From the NCBI GenBank assembly GCA_044356865.1, contig JBIKVN010000057.1:1-14350 (forward strand): a DNA stretch of 14,350 nucleotides. The letters run 5' to 3'. The notes under the pieces were generated by a model. That model did no database searches, was not told the origin of the DNA, and saw only the letters and a program-made list of their open reading frames with translations. The first letter of the stretch is position 1. Each line of letters begins with the position of its first letter. Origin of the DNA: JBEIUL01 sp044356865. GTDB taxonomy: Bacteria > Planctomycetota > Phycisphaerae > Phycisphaerales > SM1A02. Positions 6,828 to 14,176 of the stretch are shown here, piece after piece. Position numbers and translations under genes: made by a program.

Positions 6828-7601
6828 TTACCGCGAGCGGCGGCGACCCGAAACCGCCCCGACCAGGCCGAGACCAGCCAAGATCGCCGGAGCCGGGACC
6901 GGAACGGTCACGCCGATGTGATCCTGGGCCGTCGGGTTGGTGAGGCCGTAGATGCCACGGCCACGGAGATTGGCCGAATCGGCCACCATGGACGCGATCC
7001 ACGACTGGGCCTGAGACACCGCCAAGCCCTGGGGAACGCCGGTGATGTAGTTGTCCGAACCCGAGATCGACGCCTGGAAGGCACCGAGGGTCACGTTGAG
7101 CGCCCCGGAGTTCAGGACCGCGGTCGCGGTCGCGCCGGCTCCGCCGAAGTTCTCGTGGGAGATTTCCCAGACCAGGAGAGCGAACGCAGCGCACTTGGTG
7201 GTGTCGGTGCCGTCCTCGACCTGGTTGTAGAAGCGGGCGTAGAGGTTCCGCATCAGGGCGCCGCGGAGGGCACCCATCGGGCCCGGGCCCGGCGGATAGT
7301 CGGGGACATCGTTGATGCTCACCTCGTTGTAGGCGTAGGTGTTGCCCGGCGAAACCGACTCGAAGATCTGGACGCAGTAGTTCCGCATCTGGCGGCTGGT
7401 CGAGGTGTCGGTGAACTTGTGCTCCTTCGCCTTGATGATGGAGCCACCGGTACGACCGGCCGCGGCGAAGTTGGCGGTCTGAACATAGTTCAGACGGATG
7501 TCAACGCCTGCGCCGAAGCCATCGAACGTCAGGTTGAGGGTCGTGGCCGAAGCGGCCGAAGCGAGGCCGCACAGGGCCACCGCACTGATCAAACTCTTCA
7601 T
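6828..7601 (-). CDS. Secreted PEP-CTERM-like protein with a thioester-domain-like core
   Basis: The 257-residue protein has a signal peptide (MKSLISAVALCGLASAASA, likely cut after residue 19) and a C-terminal sorting tail: VPAPAILAG, a short hydrophobic helix, then GRRRSR. That tripartite tail is the mark of exosortase-processed PEP-CTERM-type proteins, here in a VPAPA variant. The core has NYCVQIFESV (C76) and CAAFALLVWEISHE (137-150). These recall the YC and AAFQLAxWEI segments of thioester-like PEP-CTERM proteins, but the expected Gln is Ala (A141). The role is unknown, presumably surface or matrix. The ATG at 7601 is chosen because AAGGAGAG lies six bases upstream, the best Shine-Dalgarno in the window. 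The gene has its own promoter and terminator and is not in an operon. Confidence 0.88.
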   Translation of the reverse strand: MKSLISAVALCGLASAASATTLNLTFDGFGAGVDIRLNYVQTANFAAAGRTGGSIIKAKEHKFTDTSTSRQMRNYCVQIFESVSPGNTYAYNEVSINDVPDYPPGPGPMGALRGALMRNLYARFYNQVEDGTDTTKCAAFALLVWEISHENFGGAGATATAVLNSGALNVTLGAFQASISGSDNYITGVPQGLAVSQAQSWIASMVADSANLRGRGIYGLTNPTAQDHIGVTVPVPAPAILAGLGLVGAVSGRRRSR

Positions 7602-7606
7602 CTTTG

Positions 7607-7614
7607 CTCTCCTT
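7607..7614 (-). promoter_or_regulatory. Strong Shine-Dalgarno of the PEP-CTERM gene
   Basis: AAGGAGAG on the minus strand ends five to six bases before the ATG at 7601 and decides that start over the longer open frame. Most other genes in the window lack any such site. Confidence 0.85.
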
Positions 7615-7634
7615 GGGTCTGACTCTTCTGGATC

Positions 7635-7650
7635 GCGGGCACGAGCCCGC
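7635..7650 (-). promoter_or_regulatory. 5' leader stem-loop of the PEP-CTERM mRNA
   Basis: GCGGGC and GCCCGC form a 6-bp stem with a 4-base loop. It would lie within a few bases of the 5' end of the transcript predicted from the promoter at 7660-7687. A hairpin at this place can protect an mRNA from 5'-dependent decay; that role is inferred. Confidence 0.45.
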
Positions 7651-7659
7651 TGAACCGGA

Positions 7660-7687
7660 AATATATCACGCCAGAAGGGCAATGCAA
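7660..7687 (-). promoter_or_regulatory. Sigma70-type promoter of the PEP-CTERM gene
   Basis: On the minus strand TTGCAT (7687-7682, -35) and TATATT (7665-7660, -10) are separated by 16 bases. The -10 sits in an AT-rich patch (GTGATATATTTCC) that stands out from the GC-rich surroundings. The predicted start near 7653 gives a leader of about 50 bases. Confidence 0.6.
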
Positions 7688-7915
7688 GCGGTTCTCTCCT
7701 TCGGAACGCACTTTTGGCCCGTTGACCGGCGCCATTTCGGCCCTGAAAGGGAAATCTTCTCGGGTTCCGGGACCCATACAACCCTCTCCCCCTCCCTCTT
7801 GGGCCCCCCCGGTAGCCCCTCCGTTCCCTGACCGGGGAGCTCCAGAGCGAGGATCCCGGCCCCCTGCGTCCGCTGGTCAAGAAGGACTCTCCCACGGATC
7901 GATAACCTGATCGCC

Positions 7916-9454
7916 ATGATCCGCCTCTCGATCCCCCGGTGCCTCCGAACCGCTTCGGTGGCAATCCTCGCCCTCCTCTTCAGCGGGCCGGCCGCCGCGG
8001 ACCTCGAGAACTCGGTTCGTCGAATCCTGAAGCAGGGAACCCCGCCCGGCAGCCAGTTGGCCGTGTCCATACGAGAACTGCCGAGCAGCGATGAGGTGTT
8101 CGCCTTCCAAGCGAGCCGGCCGTTCATCCCGGCCAGCAACATGAAGCTGATCACCACCGGCGCGGCGCTGGTTTCTCTCGGGCCGGACTTTCGGTTCCGT
8201 ACCCGGATGAGGCTCCTTGAACGACCCGACCGACCGGCCGAGCTCCTCATCGTGGGGGATGGGGATCCTTCCTTCGCCGATCCCCCCCTCCTGGAATCGA
8301 TGACCTGGAACCGACCGGACGGGTCACGAGCCGTCGGGTTGGATTGCGACCGTTTCTTGGGTATCTGGGCGGAAGGGGTGCGTGACGCGGGGGTTACGGC
8401 CATCGGAGCGGTGGTCGCGGACGACCGGGTGTTCGAGCGGAACGGCTTCCATCCCGAGTGGCCCAAGGACCAGTTCTCGGAACCGTACTGCGCCGAGGTG
8501 AATGGTCTGAACTTCCACCACAACCTGGTGCAGGTCTGGATGGCCCCGGTCGCGGGCGGACCGGCCCGGATCGTCCGGACCAGCCCGGACCTCGACTGGT
8601 TGCCCCGCCGGAACCGCACGACCTCCGACCGATCGGCCAAGGCCAAGCAGTCCTTCTGGATCGAACGCCCTTTCGGATCGAACTCCCTGACGCTGAACGG
8701 CAATGTCCGCGTCGAGTCCACCGATCCGGTCCCCATCACGCTGCAGGACATGCCGAGTTTGCTCGCGGAGCTGCTGGCTCGACGGCTGCGGACGGTCGGC
8801 GTCGAGGTTTCGGAATCAAGGCTCGCCGCGGCCGAGGATCCGGTGGATCAGGGTCGCCCGATCGGCCCCCCGGTCGAGACCGCCCTCGAGGTGGTGGTGC
8901 GGCGAGCCAACACCGACAGCGACAACCTGTCGGCCGAGAGCCTGCTCAAGCGGGTTGCGGCCCACGAGACTCGCCAGCCCGGCTCCTGGACTTCGGCGAC
9001 GACGGCGATTCCTTCGGTGCTGGCCCGTCGCATCACCGATCCGGCCGCGCTGGCGGGACTGGTGGTTTCAGACGGATCCGGGCTCAGCCGGGCCAACCGG
9101 ATTACGGCCTCGCTGCTGACCCGCTGGATCGCGGCCATCGACGCCGATCCGACGATCTCCAGCCGCTTCCGCGAGTCGCTGGCCGTCGGAGGCCGGACCG
9201 GGACGGTGAAAAATCGCTTCAAGGATCTCGAGCGGACCGGGTGCACCGTGTACTGCAAGACCGGGTTCGTTCGAGGCGTTTCCTGCCTCTCCGGCCTGGT
9301 CGTGGCCCCGGACGGTCGGGCCATGGCCTTCAGCATCCTCGGTAACGACCTGACGGCCGGAAACGCGATCGGGGACGCGAAGACGCTGCAGGAACGCATC
9401 GTCCGGGCGATCGCGGACGAGCTCACGAGGCATCGGACCGCGCTGGGCGGATGA
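7916..9454 (+). CDS. dacB: D-alanyl-D-alanine carboxypeptidase/endopeptidase, PBP4 type (peptidase S13)
   Basis: This is a secreted low-molecular-weight penicillin-binding protein that trims or cleaves D-Ala cross-links in peptidoglycan in the periplasm. The 512-residue length fits the S13 family. A signal peptide covers roughly residues 1-28 (hydrophobic VAILALLFSGPAAA). All three active-site motifs are present: SNMK with S74 and K77, SDN at 335-337 (ANTDSDNLSAESLLK), and KTG at 448-450 (YCKTGFVRGVS). The family block DGSGLSRANRIT follows the SDN motif. The long stretch between the first two motifs is the inserted domain typical of PBP4. The next gene, recQ, follows after 67 bases on the same strand, without a visible terminator, but a functional link is unlikely. 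The gene symbol is by family. Confidence 0.92.
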   Translation: MIRLSIPRCLRTASVAILALLFSGPAAADLENSVRRILKQGTPPGSQLAVSIRELPSSDEVFAFQASRPFIPASNMKLITTGAALVSLGPDFRFRTRMRLLERPDRPAELLIVGDGDPSFADPPLLESMTWNRPDGSRAVGLDCDRFLGIWAEGVRDAGVTAIGAVVADDRVFERNGFHPEWPKDQFSEPYCAEVNGLNFHHNLVQVWMAPVAGGPARIVRTSPDLDWLPRRNRTTSDRSAKAKQSFWIERPFGSNSLTLNGNVRVESTDPVPITLQDMPSLLAELLARRLRTVGVEVSESRLAAAEDPVDQGRPIGPPVETALEVVVRRANTDSDNLSAESLLKRVAAHETRQPGSWTSATTAIPSVLARRITDPAALAGLVVSDGSGLSRANRITASLLTRWIAAIDADPTISSRFRESLAVGGRTGTVKNRFKDLERTGCTVYCKTGFVRGVSCLSGLVVAPDGRAMAFSILGNDLTAGNAIGDAKTLQERIVRAIADELTRHRTALGG

Positions 9455-9506
9455 TCCTCGAGCACGGATTTCCGCGTCCCGGCGCGATTCCGACCAGGGG
9501 GTCCGA

Positions 9507-9512
9507 TATAGT
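9507..9512 (+). promoter_or_regulatory. Candidate -10 box for recQ
   Basis: TATAGT, in the context CCGATATAGT, ends nine bases before the recQ ATG, in an otherwise GC-rich 67-base gap. No -35 box is clear and there is no Shine-Dalgarno, so the transcript would have a leader of at most a few bases. Confidence 0.35.
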
Positions 9513-9521
9513 CCTCGGCCT

Positions 9522-11468
9522 ATGACTTCAGGGACGAGGTCCGCGGAGGGCTTCGAGGGGAAAACCGCCTCGGACGGAGTTCCCCCCGACGCGATCGGGA
9601 GCTCGCTGCGACGGTGGTTCGGTTTCGACCGGCTCCGTTCCCGGCAACGGGAGGCGATCGAGGCTGGCCTGGCCGGTCGAGACTCGCTCGTGGTGCTTCC
9701 GACCGGTGGCGGGAAGAGCCTCTGCTACCAGCTTCCCGCGATCATGACCGGGGGACTCGATGTGGTGGTCAGTCCGCTCATCGCCCTCATGCAGGACCAG
9801 GTCGAGGGGCTGCTCGAGTGCGGGGTGCCCGCCGCCGCCCTGCACGCGAACCTGAGCGATCTCGAACGCCGCGCGGTCCGCCGGGGCCTCGGAGACGGGC
9901 GGTACCGACTGCTTTTCGTGGCCCCCGAGCGGCTCATGGCTCCGGGTTTCCTCGACCTGCTCGCCGGCTGTCGGGTGCGGGCGGTGGTGGTGGACGAGGC
10001 CCATTGCATCAGCCAGTGGGGGCATGACTTCCGCCCCGAGTACCGCATGCTTGCGTCGATCCGCGAGCGGCTGCCGGGAATCTCGCTGCACGCCTTCACC
10101 GCCACGGCGACGCCGCGGGTCCGGAGTGACATCCGCGAGCAGCTCGCGCTGCGGAACCCGCTGGAGATCGTGGGGGATTTCGATCGCCCGAACCTGACCT
10201 ACCGGTTCGTCCCCCGCGTCGATCCGCGGCGCCAGGTGCTCGATGCGATCCGGCGCCACGACGGCGAGGCCGCGATCGTGTACTGCCTGAGTCGCCGCGA
10301 GACCGAATCGATGGCGGCGTTCCTCCGCGGCGAGGGCGTCCGGGCGAAGCCGTACCACGCCGGTCTCGACGCCGAGCTCCGGACCTCGACGCAAAGGGAG
10401 TTCCTCGAGGAGCGCCTCGACGTGGTGGTGGCCACGGTCGCCTTCGGCATGGGAATCGACCGCAGCGACGTCCGGCTGGTCGTCCATGTCGCTTCGCCTC
10501 GATCGATCGAGCATTACCAGCAGGAGGCGGGTCGAGCGGGCCGGGACGGGCTCGAGGCGGAGTGCCTCCTGCTTCACTCCCCCGCCGACGCCATCCGCTG
10601 GGAGCGGCTGCTTCGCGGCCAGCCGGACGAGGTCGATCCGGGGATCGATCCGGGGCGGCGCGCGTCGTCGCTGGCGGCGCAGTTGGGGCTGCTTGCGGAC
10701 ATGCAAAGGCTCGCCGGAAGCCTCGAGTGCCGGCATCGGGCCCTGGTACGCCATTTTGGAGGGGATCCCGCCGCGATCGCCGCCGGCGGATGCGGCGCCT
10801 GCGATGTCTGCCTGGGCGAGACCGAGCGGCTGGCGGACGCGACCCGCGTGGCGAAGATGATCCTCTCGGCGGTCATCCGGACGGGCCAACGGTTCGGGGC
10901 GAAGCATGTGGCCGATGTACTCCGCGGCGCGGAGACGGAAGCGGTCCTTGGGCGGGGCCATCGAGACCTCACGGTGTTCGGGCTGCTGCGGGACCGTCCG
11001 GCGGAGATGATTCTCCACCTGATCCACCAGTTGACCGCGCAAGGGATCTTGGCCTCGACCGTCGACGACCGTCCCACGCTCGGATTGACCGACGCGGCGC
11101 TCCCGGTCCTGCGGGGCGAGCTCGAGGTCGAACTGGTCCGTCCGAAGCTCCGCTCCCGGGCCGTCGCGGGTTCCCGCGCCGCTTCGGGCGACGGCTGGGA
11201 CGGGGTCGACCGGGGGCTCTTCGAACGGCTGCGGGAGACGCGTCGCCGCCTCGCGGCCGAGCGGCGGGTTCCGCCCTACCTCATCTTTTCCGATGCGTCG
11301 CTGCGGGATCTCGCCCGACACCGCCCGACCACCCGGGACGGATTCGCGAACATCCGCGGGGTCGGGGAACGGAAGCTCGCGGAGTTCGCGGAAATCTTCC
11401 TGGCCGACATCCGCCGGCATGCGGAAGCCGCCGCGAGCCCCGAGGAAGCGGCCGCTTGCGGTCAATAG
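9522..11468 (+). CDS. recQ: ATP-dependent DNA helicase RecQ
   Basis: This 3'-5' helicase acts in recombination and replication-fork repair. The 648 residues show the full RecQ order. Motif 0 (FGFDRLRSRQREAI) starts near 33; Walker A is LPTGGGKS with K65; the DEAH box is at 158-161, followed by the RecQ-specific aromatic loop CISQWGHDFRPEY. FTATATP (192-198) and QEAGRAGRDG (334-343) complete the helicase core. The zinc-binding cysteines are C403, C424, C427 and C430, then a winged-helix region (about 440-530). A C-terminal HRDC domain (about 565-632, VPPYLIFSDASLRDLA) ends the protein. A Gly/Ser/Ala-rich linker near 545-562 precedes HRDC. The ~25-residue N-terminal lead is non-conserved, so a slightly later start is possible. 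Confidence 0.97.
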   Translation: MTSGTRSAEGFEGKTASDGVPPDAIGSSLRRWFGFDRLRSRQREAIEAGLAGRDSLVVLPTGGGKSLCYQLPAIMTGGLDVVVSPLIALMQDQVEGLLECGVPAAALHANLSDLERRAVRRGLGDGRYRLLFVAPERLMAPGFLDLLAGCRVRAVVVDEAHCISQWGHDFRPEYRMLASIRERLPGISLHAFTATATPRVRSDIREQLALRNPLEIVGDFDRPNLTYRFVPRVDPRRQVLDAIRRHDGEAAIVYCLSRRETESMAAFLRGEGVRAKPYHAGLDAELRTSTQREFLEERLDVVVATVAFGMGIDRSDVRLVVHVASPRSIEHYQQEAGRAGRDGLEAECLLLHSPADAIRWERLLRGQPDEVDPGIDPGRRASSLAAQLGLLADMQRLAGSLECRHRALVRHFGGDPAAIAAGGCGACDVCLGETERLADATRVAKMILSAVIRTGQRFGAKHVADVLRGAETEAVLGRGHRDLTVFGLLRDRPAEMILHLIHQLTAQGILASTVDDRPTLGLTDAALPVLRGELEVELVRPKLRSRAVAGSRAASGDGWDGVDRGLFERLRETRRRLAAERRVPPYLIFSDASLRDLARHRPTTRDGFANIRGVGERKLAEFAEIFLADIRRHAEAAASPEEAAACGQ

Positions 11469-11499
11469 CGCCCCTCCGCGGTGCCGATACCGCCTGTCC

Positions 11500-12558
11500 A
11501 TGGAACCGAACCGCCCGACCGGCCCCGTCCCGACCGACACGCTTGCCCTTGCCGCCGTCGCGGCGGTCGAACGGGCCGGCCGCGTGACCCGCAGCGTGCA
11601 GCGGAGGCTTGCCGAGATCGCTGCGGCGGCAAAAGACGACCGGAGCCCGGTGACCGTCGCGGATTTCGCGGCGCAGGCGGTGGTCACCCTGGTCCTGCGC
11701 CGGATGTTGCCCTCGATGCCGCATGCCCTCGTCGCCGAGGAGTCGGCGGACCTCCTGCGCTCGGCCGCCGGCGAGGCCCTGCTCGCGGCGACGGTCGCGG
11801 CGGTGCGCGAGGTCGAGCCCGGGGCGGACGCGGGCGCCACGCTCGACGCGATCGCCGCCGGGGCGAGCGGCGACGGCCGGTCCTGCACCTGGACGCTCGA
11901 TCCGGTCGACGGGACCAAGGGCTTTCTCCGCAACGGGCAGTACGCGATCGCCCTCGCCCGTCTCGAGGACGGCGAGGTCACCCTCGCGGCGCTCGGTTGC
12001 CCGGCGCTGCCGAGCGATCCCGCCGGCGAGGTCCGGGTTCCCGATCCGGTCGGGAGCCTCTTCCTCGCCGCCCGAGGCCTCGGGGCGTTCGAGATCTTCC
12101 CGGATCGCGGCCTCCCGGGCTTCCCCAAGGGCGAAGCGGGTTCCTCGCGCCGGCTCGCCGCCCGCCCGTGGTCCGACGGCCAGCCGGTCACGATGTGCGA
12201 GTCGGTCGAAAGCGGCCACTCCGACCAGGACCTTTCGCTCCGCATGATGGGCCGCTTCGGGCCGCCGGCCGCACCGCTGCGGCTTGACAGCCAAGCCAAG
12301 TACGCGGTGGTCGCCCGGGGTCAGGCGCACGCCTACCTTCGGCTGCCGACCCGCAAGGGATATGTCGAGCGGATCTGGGATCACGCGGCGGGATCGCTGC
12401 TCGCCGTCGAGGCCGGATGCCGCGTCGGCGACGTGGACGGGAAGCCGCTCGACTTCGGGCACGGCCGGGGACTCGAGCGGAACCGCGGGGTGGTGTGCGC
12501 CTCGCCGGCACTCTTTCCCCGGCTCGTCGCCGCGTACGCCGAAGCGACCGCGGGCTGA
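11500..12558 (+). CDS. 3'(2'),5'-bisphosphate nucleotidase, HAL2/SAL1-like (inositol monophosphatase superfamily)
   Basis: The enzyme likely hydrolyses PAP (and perhaps PAPS) to AMP, clearing the by-product of PAPS-using reactions. The 352-residue protein has the metal-binding signature of the lithium-sensitive phosphatase superfamily: SPVTVADFAAQA (49-60), AEES (79-82), DPVDGTKGF (134-142) and IWDHAAG (292-298). HAL2/SAL1-specific features include ESVESGHSDQ (234-243), LDSQAKYAVVARG (262-274) and YLRLPTRKGYVERIWDHAAG. These point to HAL2 rather than bacterial CysQ, which is shorter. The ATG at 11500 is chosen over the longer open frame because the upstream part lies inside recQ. It follows recQ by 31 bases. 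The convergent neighbour cysC and cysDN beyond it make PAPS, which supports the assignment. Confidence 0.9.
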   Translation: MEPNRPTGPVPTDTLALAAVAAVERAGRVTRSVQRRLAEIAAAAKDDRSPVTVADFAAQAVVTLVLRRMLPSMPHALVAEESADLLRSAAGEALLAATVAAVREVEPGADAGATLDAIAAGASGDGRSCTWTLDPVDGTKGFLRNGQYAIALARLEDGEVTLAALGCPALPSDPAGEVRVPDPVGSLFLAARGLGAFEIFPDRGLPGFPKGEAGSSRRLAARPWSDGQPVTMCESVESGHSDQDLSLRMMGRFGPPAAPLRLDSQAKYAVVARGQAHAYLRLPTRKGYVERIWDHAAGSLLAVEAGCRVGDVDGKPLDFGHGRGLERNRGVVCASPALFPRLVAAYAEATAG

Positions 12559-12568
12559 ACGCGGTTCA
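12556..12568. repeat. Small palindrome containing both convergent stop codons
   Basis: TGAAC-GCG-GTTCA is a perfect 5-bp inverted repeat with a 3-base loop. Its first three bases are the stop of the nucleotidase gene and its last three, read on the other strand, the stop of cysC, leaving seven bases between them. It is too short and has no T-run to be a convincing terminator. Confidence 0.6.
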
Positions 12569-13204
12569 CGCCGGCAGCAGGCCGCGGGCCACCAGCAGGC
12601 CAAGGACGCGGGTCGCGCACTGCTCGAGGGGGATCTCGTGCGTCGGAAGCACCAGCTCGGCGGCGATCGGCGGCTCATACGGCTGGGCCACGCCGGTCAT
12701 CTGCCCGACGGTGCCCTGCCGGGCCCCGGCGTAGAGCCTCTTCGGATCGCGGCGTTCCGCAACCTCGAGCGGGACATCCACATGGACCTCGAGGAACGGC
12801 AGCCCGATGGCCGCATGGGCGTCGCGCACCGATTGCCGATCGGCCCGGTACGGGCTCACGAGACAGGCGAGGGTGATCACGCCGCAATCCCCAAGCAGGC
12901 GGCAGACCTCGCCGACGCGACGGACGTTCTCGGTCCGGTCCTGCGGCGAGAAGCCGAGGTCGCGGTTGAGCCCGTGCCGGACATTGTCGCCGTCGAGGCG
13001 GTAGGCAAGCCGGCCGCGGTCGCGCAGCATTTCCTCGACGCGGACCGCCACGGTGCTCTTGCCGCTGCCGGAGAGTCCGGTGAACCAGACCGTCCCCCCC
13101 CGCTGGCCGAGCAGCCGCTCGCGGTCGGTTCGGAGGACCGTGCCGGCATGCCAGACGATGTTCTTGGCCACCGGCGTGGTGGAATCTCGATCGGGATTCG
13201 ACAT
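12566..13204 (-). CDS. cysC: Adenylyl-sulfate kinase (APS kinase)
   Basis: CysC phosphorylates APS at its 3' position to give PAPS in the cytoplasm. The 212 residues fit a stand-alone kinase. The P-loop is GLSGSGKST (43-51), preceded by TVWFT. The APS-binding block DGDNVRHGLNRDLGFSPQDR (71-90) and the following ENVRRVGEV match the family, as do SPYRADRQSVR (117-127), the EVHVDVPLEVAERRDPKRLY segment (139-158) and the TGVAQPYEPP loop (170-179). The leading ~20 residues (NIVWHAGTVLRTDRERLLGQ) are also typical. It is divergent from cysDN, with 60 bases between starts, and convergent with the nucleotidase, so sulfate activation and PAP clearance are adjacent. Confidence 0.96.
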   Translation of the reverse strand: MSNPDRDSTTPVAKNIVWHAGTVLRTDRERLLGQRGGTVWFTGLSGSGKSTVAVRVEEMLRDRGRLAYRLDGDNVRHGLNRDLGFSPQDRTENVRRVGEVCRLLGDCGVITLACLVSPYRADRQSVRDAHAAIGLPFLEVHVDVPLEVAERRDPKRLYAGARQGTVGQMTGVAQPYEPPIAAELVLPTHEIPLEQCATRVLGLLVARGLLPA

Positions 13205-13264
13205 AGGCTCGTCAACTATCGGCTCACTTCAATCCCGCACTTCGCCGATAGCCATTCTCCTCCC
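13205..13264. promoter_or_regulatory. Divergent cysC/cysD control region with inverted repeat
   Basis: The 60-base gap contains a perfect 8-bp inverted repeat, CTATCGGC (13216-13223) and GCCGATAG (13244-13251), with centres 28 bases apart. Each arm reads CCGATAG outward toward a gene: toward cysC ending ~10 bases before its ATG, toward cysD ~12 bases before its ATG. The arms could be paired -10 boxes (GATAGT and GATAGC) or the two half-sites of one operator. No Shine-Dalgarno is visible for either gene. Confidence 0.45.
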
Positions 13265-14176
13265 ATGGACCAGCGGACCCTCACGCATCTCAAGGCGCTC
13301 GAAGCCGAGAGCATCCACATCTTTCGCGAGGTGGCGGCCTGCTTCGAGCGGCCGGTGATGCTCTACTCGATCGGGAAGGACTCGACCGTCCTCCTGCACG
13401 TCGCCCGCAAGGCCTTCTTCCCCGCCAAGCCCCCGTTCCCGCTCCTTCACGTCGACACCACGTGGAAGTTCCGGGACATGTACCGCTACCGCGACGAGTA
13501 CATCGCCGGGGAACTCGGCCTCGAGCTCCTCCGGTACACGAACCAGGAGGGCCTGAAGCAGGGCATCAACCCGATCACGCACGGCAGCAAGGTCCACACC
13601 GACGTGATGAAGACCCAGGCCCTCAAGCAGGCCCTCGACAAGTACGGCTTCGACGCGGCCTTCGGCGGGGCCCGCCGCGACGAGGAGAAGTCGCGGGCCA
13701 AGGAACGGATCTTCTCGTTCCGCGACCGGAACCACCGCTGGGACCCGAAGAACCAGCGGCCGGAACTCTGGAACCTCTACAACACCCGCGTCCACAAGGG
13801 CGAGAGCATCCGCGTCTTCCCGATGTCGAACTGGACCGAGCTCGACATCTGGCAGTACATACACCTCGAGAAGCTGCCGATCGTGCCGCTCTATCTCTCG
13901 GCGATGCGCCCGACGGTCATCCGCGACGGGAACCTCATCATGGTCGACGACGACCGGCTGCCGATGCATCCCGGCGAGAAGCCGGTGATGCGGTCGATCC
14001 GCTTCCGCACCCTCGGCTGCTACCCGCTGTCGGGGGCGATCGAGAGCACCGCGGCGACGCTGCCCGAGATCATCCAGGAGATGCTCGTGGCGACGCAGAG
14101 CGAGCGGCAGGGCCGGGTCATCGACCACGACCAGTCGGGCAGCATGGAAGAGAAGAAGCGCGAGGGGTACTTCTGA
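13265..14176 (+). CDS. cysD: Sulfate adenylyltransferase subunit 2 (CysD)
   Basis: CysD is the catalytic ATP-pyrophosphatase-type subunit of ATP sulfurylase; with the GTPase CysN it makes APS from ATP and sulfate. The 303-residue protein is full length for the family. The PP-loop is SIGKDS (35-40), followed by TVLLHVARKAF; LLHVDTTWKFRDMY, FGGARRDEEKSRAKERIFSFR and the C-terminal RFRTLGCYPLSGA and GRVIDHDQ-SMEEKKREGYF segments are all conserved. The start at 13265 (MDQRTLTHLKALE) matches the usual CysD N-terminus; the frame is open far upstream but there it overlaps cysC and the nucleotidase gene. The stop overlaps the cysN start (TGATG). Confidence 0.97.
   Translation: MDQRTLTHLKALEAESIHIFREVAACFERPVMLYSIGKDSTVLLHVARKAFFPAKPPFPLLHVDTTWKFRDMYRYRDEYIAGELGLELLRYTNQEGLKQGINPITHGSKVHTDVMKTQALKQALDKYGFDAAFGGARRDEEKSRAKERIFSFRDRNHRWDPKNQRPELWNLYNTRVHKGESIRVFPMSNWTELDIWQYIHLEKLPIVPLYLSAMRPTVIRDGNLIMVDDDRLPMHPGEKPVMRSIRFRTLGCYPLSGAIESTAATLPEIIQEMLVATQSERQGRVIDHDQSGSMEEKKREGYF

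Larger units (their letters stand above)
7602..7915. other. Divergent intergenic region
   Basis: This 314-base gap separates the PEP-CTERM gene from the PBP4-type gene. Its left part (7602-7687) holds the leader and promoter of the PEP-CTERM gene, listed separately. In the remainder (7688-7915) I see no coding frame with recognisable content, no repeat family and no RNA gene. Just before the PBP4 gene, GATAAC (7901-7906) is a possible -10 box nine bases from the ATG; no Shine-Dalgarno precedes that ATG. Confidence 0.6.

Noticed and set aside
5342..6943. A 533-codon plus-strand frame overlapping the MATE gene
   Set aside because: It is Arg/Pro/Gly-rich in the alternate frame, continues past the MATE stop into the terminator region, and has no domain content.
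7741..7778. Short inverted repeats (CCCT-GAA-AGGG and GGGT-TCCGGG-ACCC) in the intergenic region
   Set aside because: The stems are only 4 bp and expected by chance in GC-rich DNA; there is no T-run and no gene end nearby.
7602..7964. An N-terminal extension of the PEP-CTERM frame up to 7964
   Set aside because: The extension would bury the signal peptide, promoter and Shine-Dalgarno and overlap the divergent PBP4-type gene; it is Arg/Gly-rich without homology.
9528..12299. A 923-codon minus-strand open frame under recQ and the nucleotidase gene
   Set aside because: It spans two unrelated plus-strand genes and their gap and has no recognisable domain; it arises from codon bias.
13053..13358. 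A small plus-strand frame across the cysC/cysD gap
   Set aside because: It overlaps the starts of both well-supported cys genes and has no domain or ribosome binding site.
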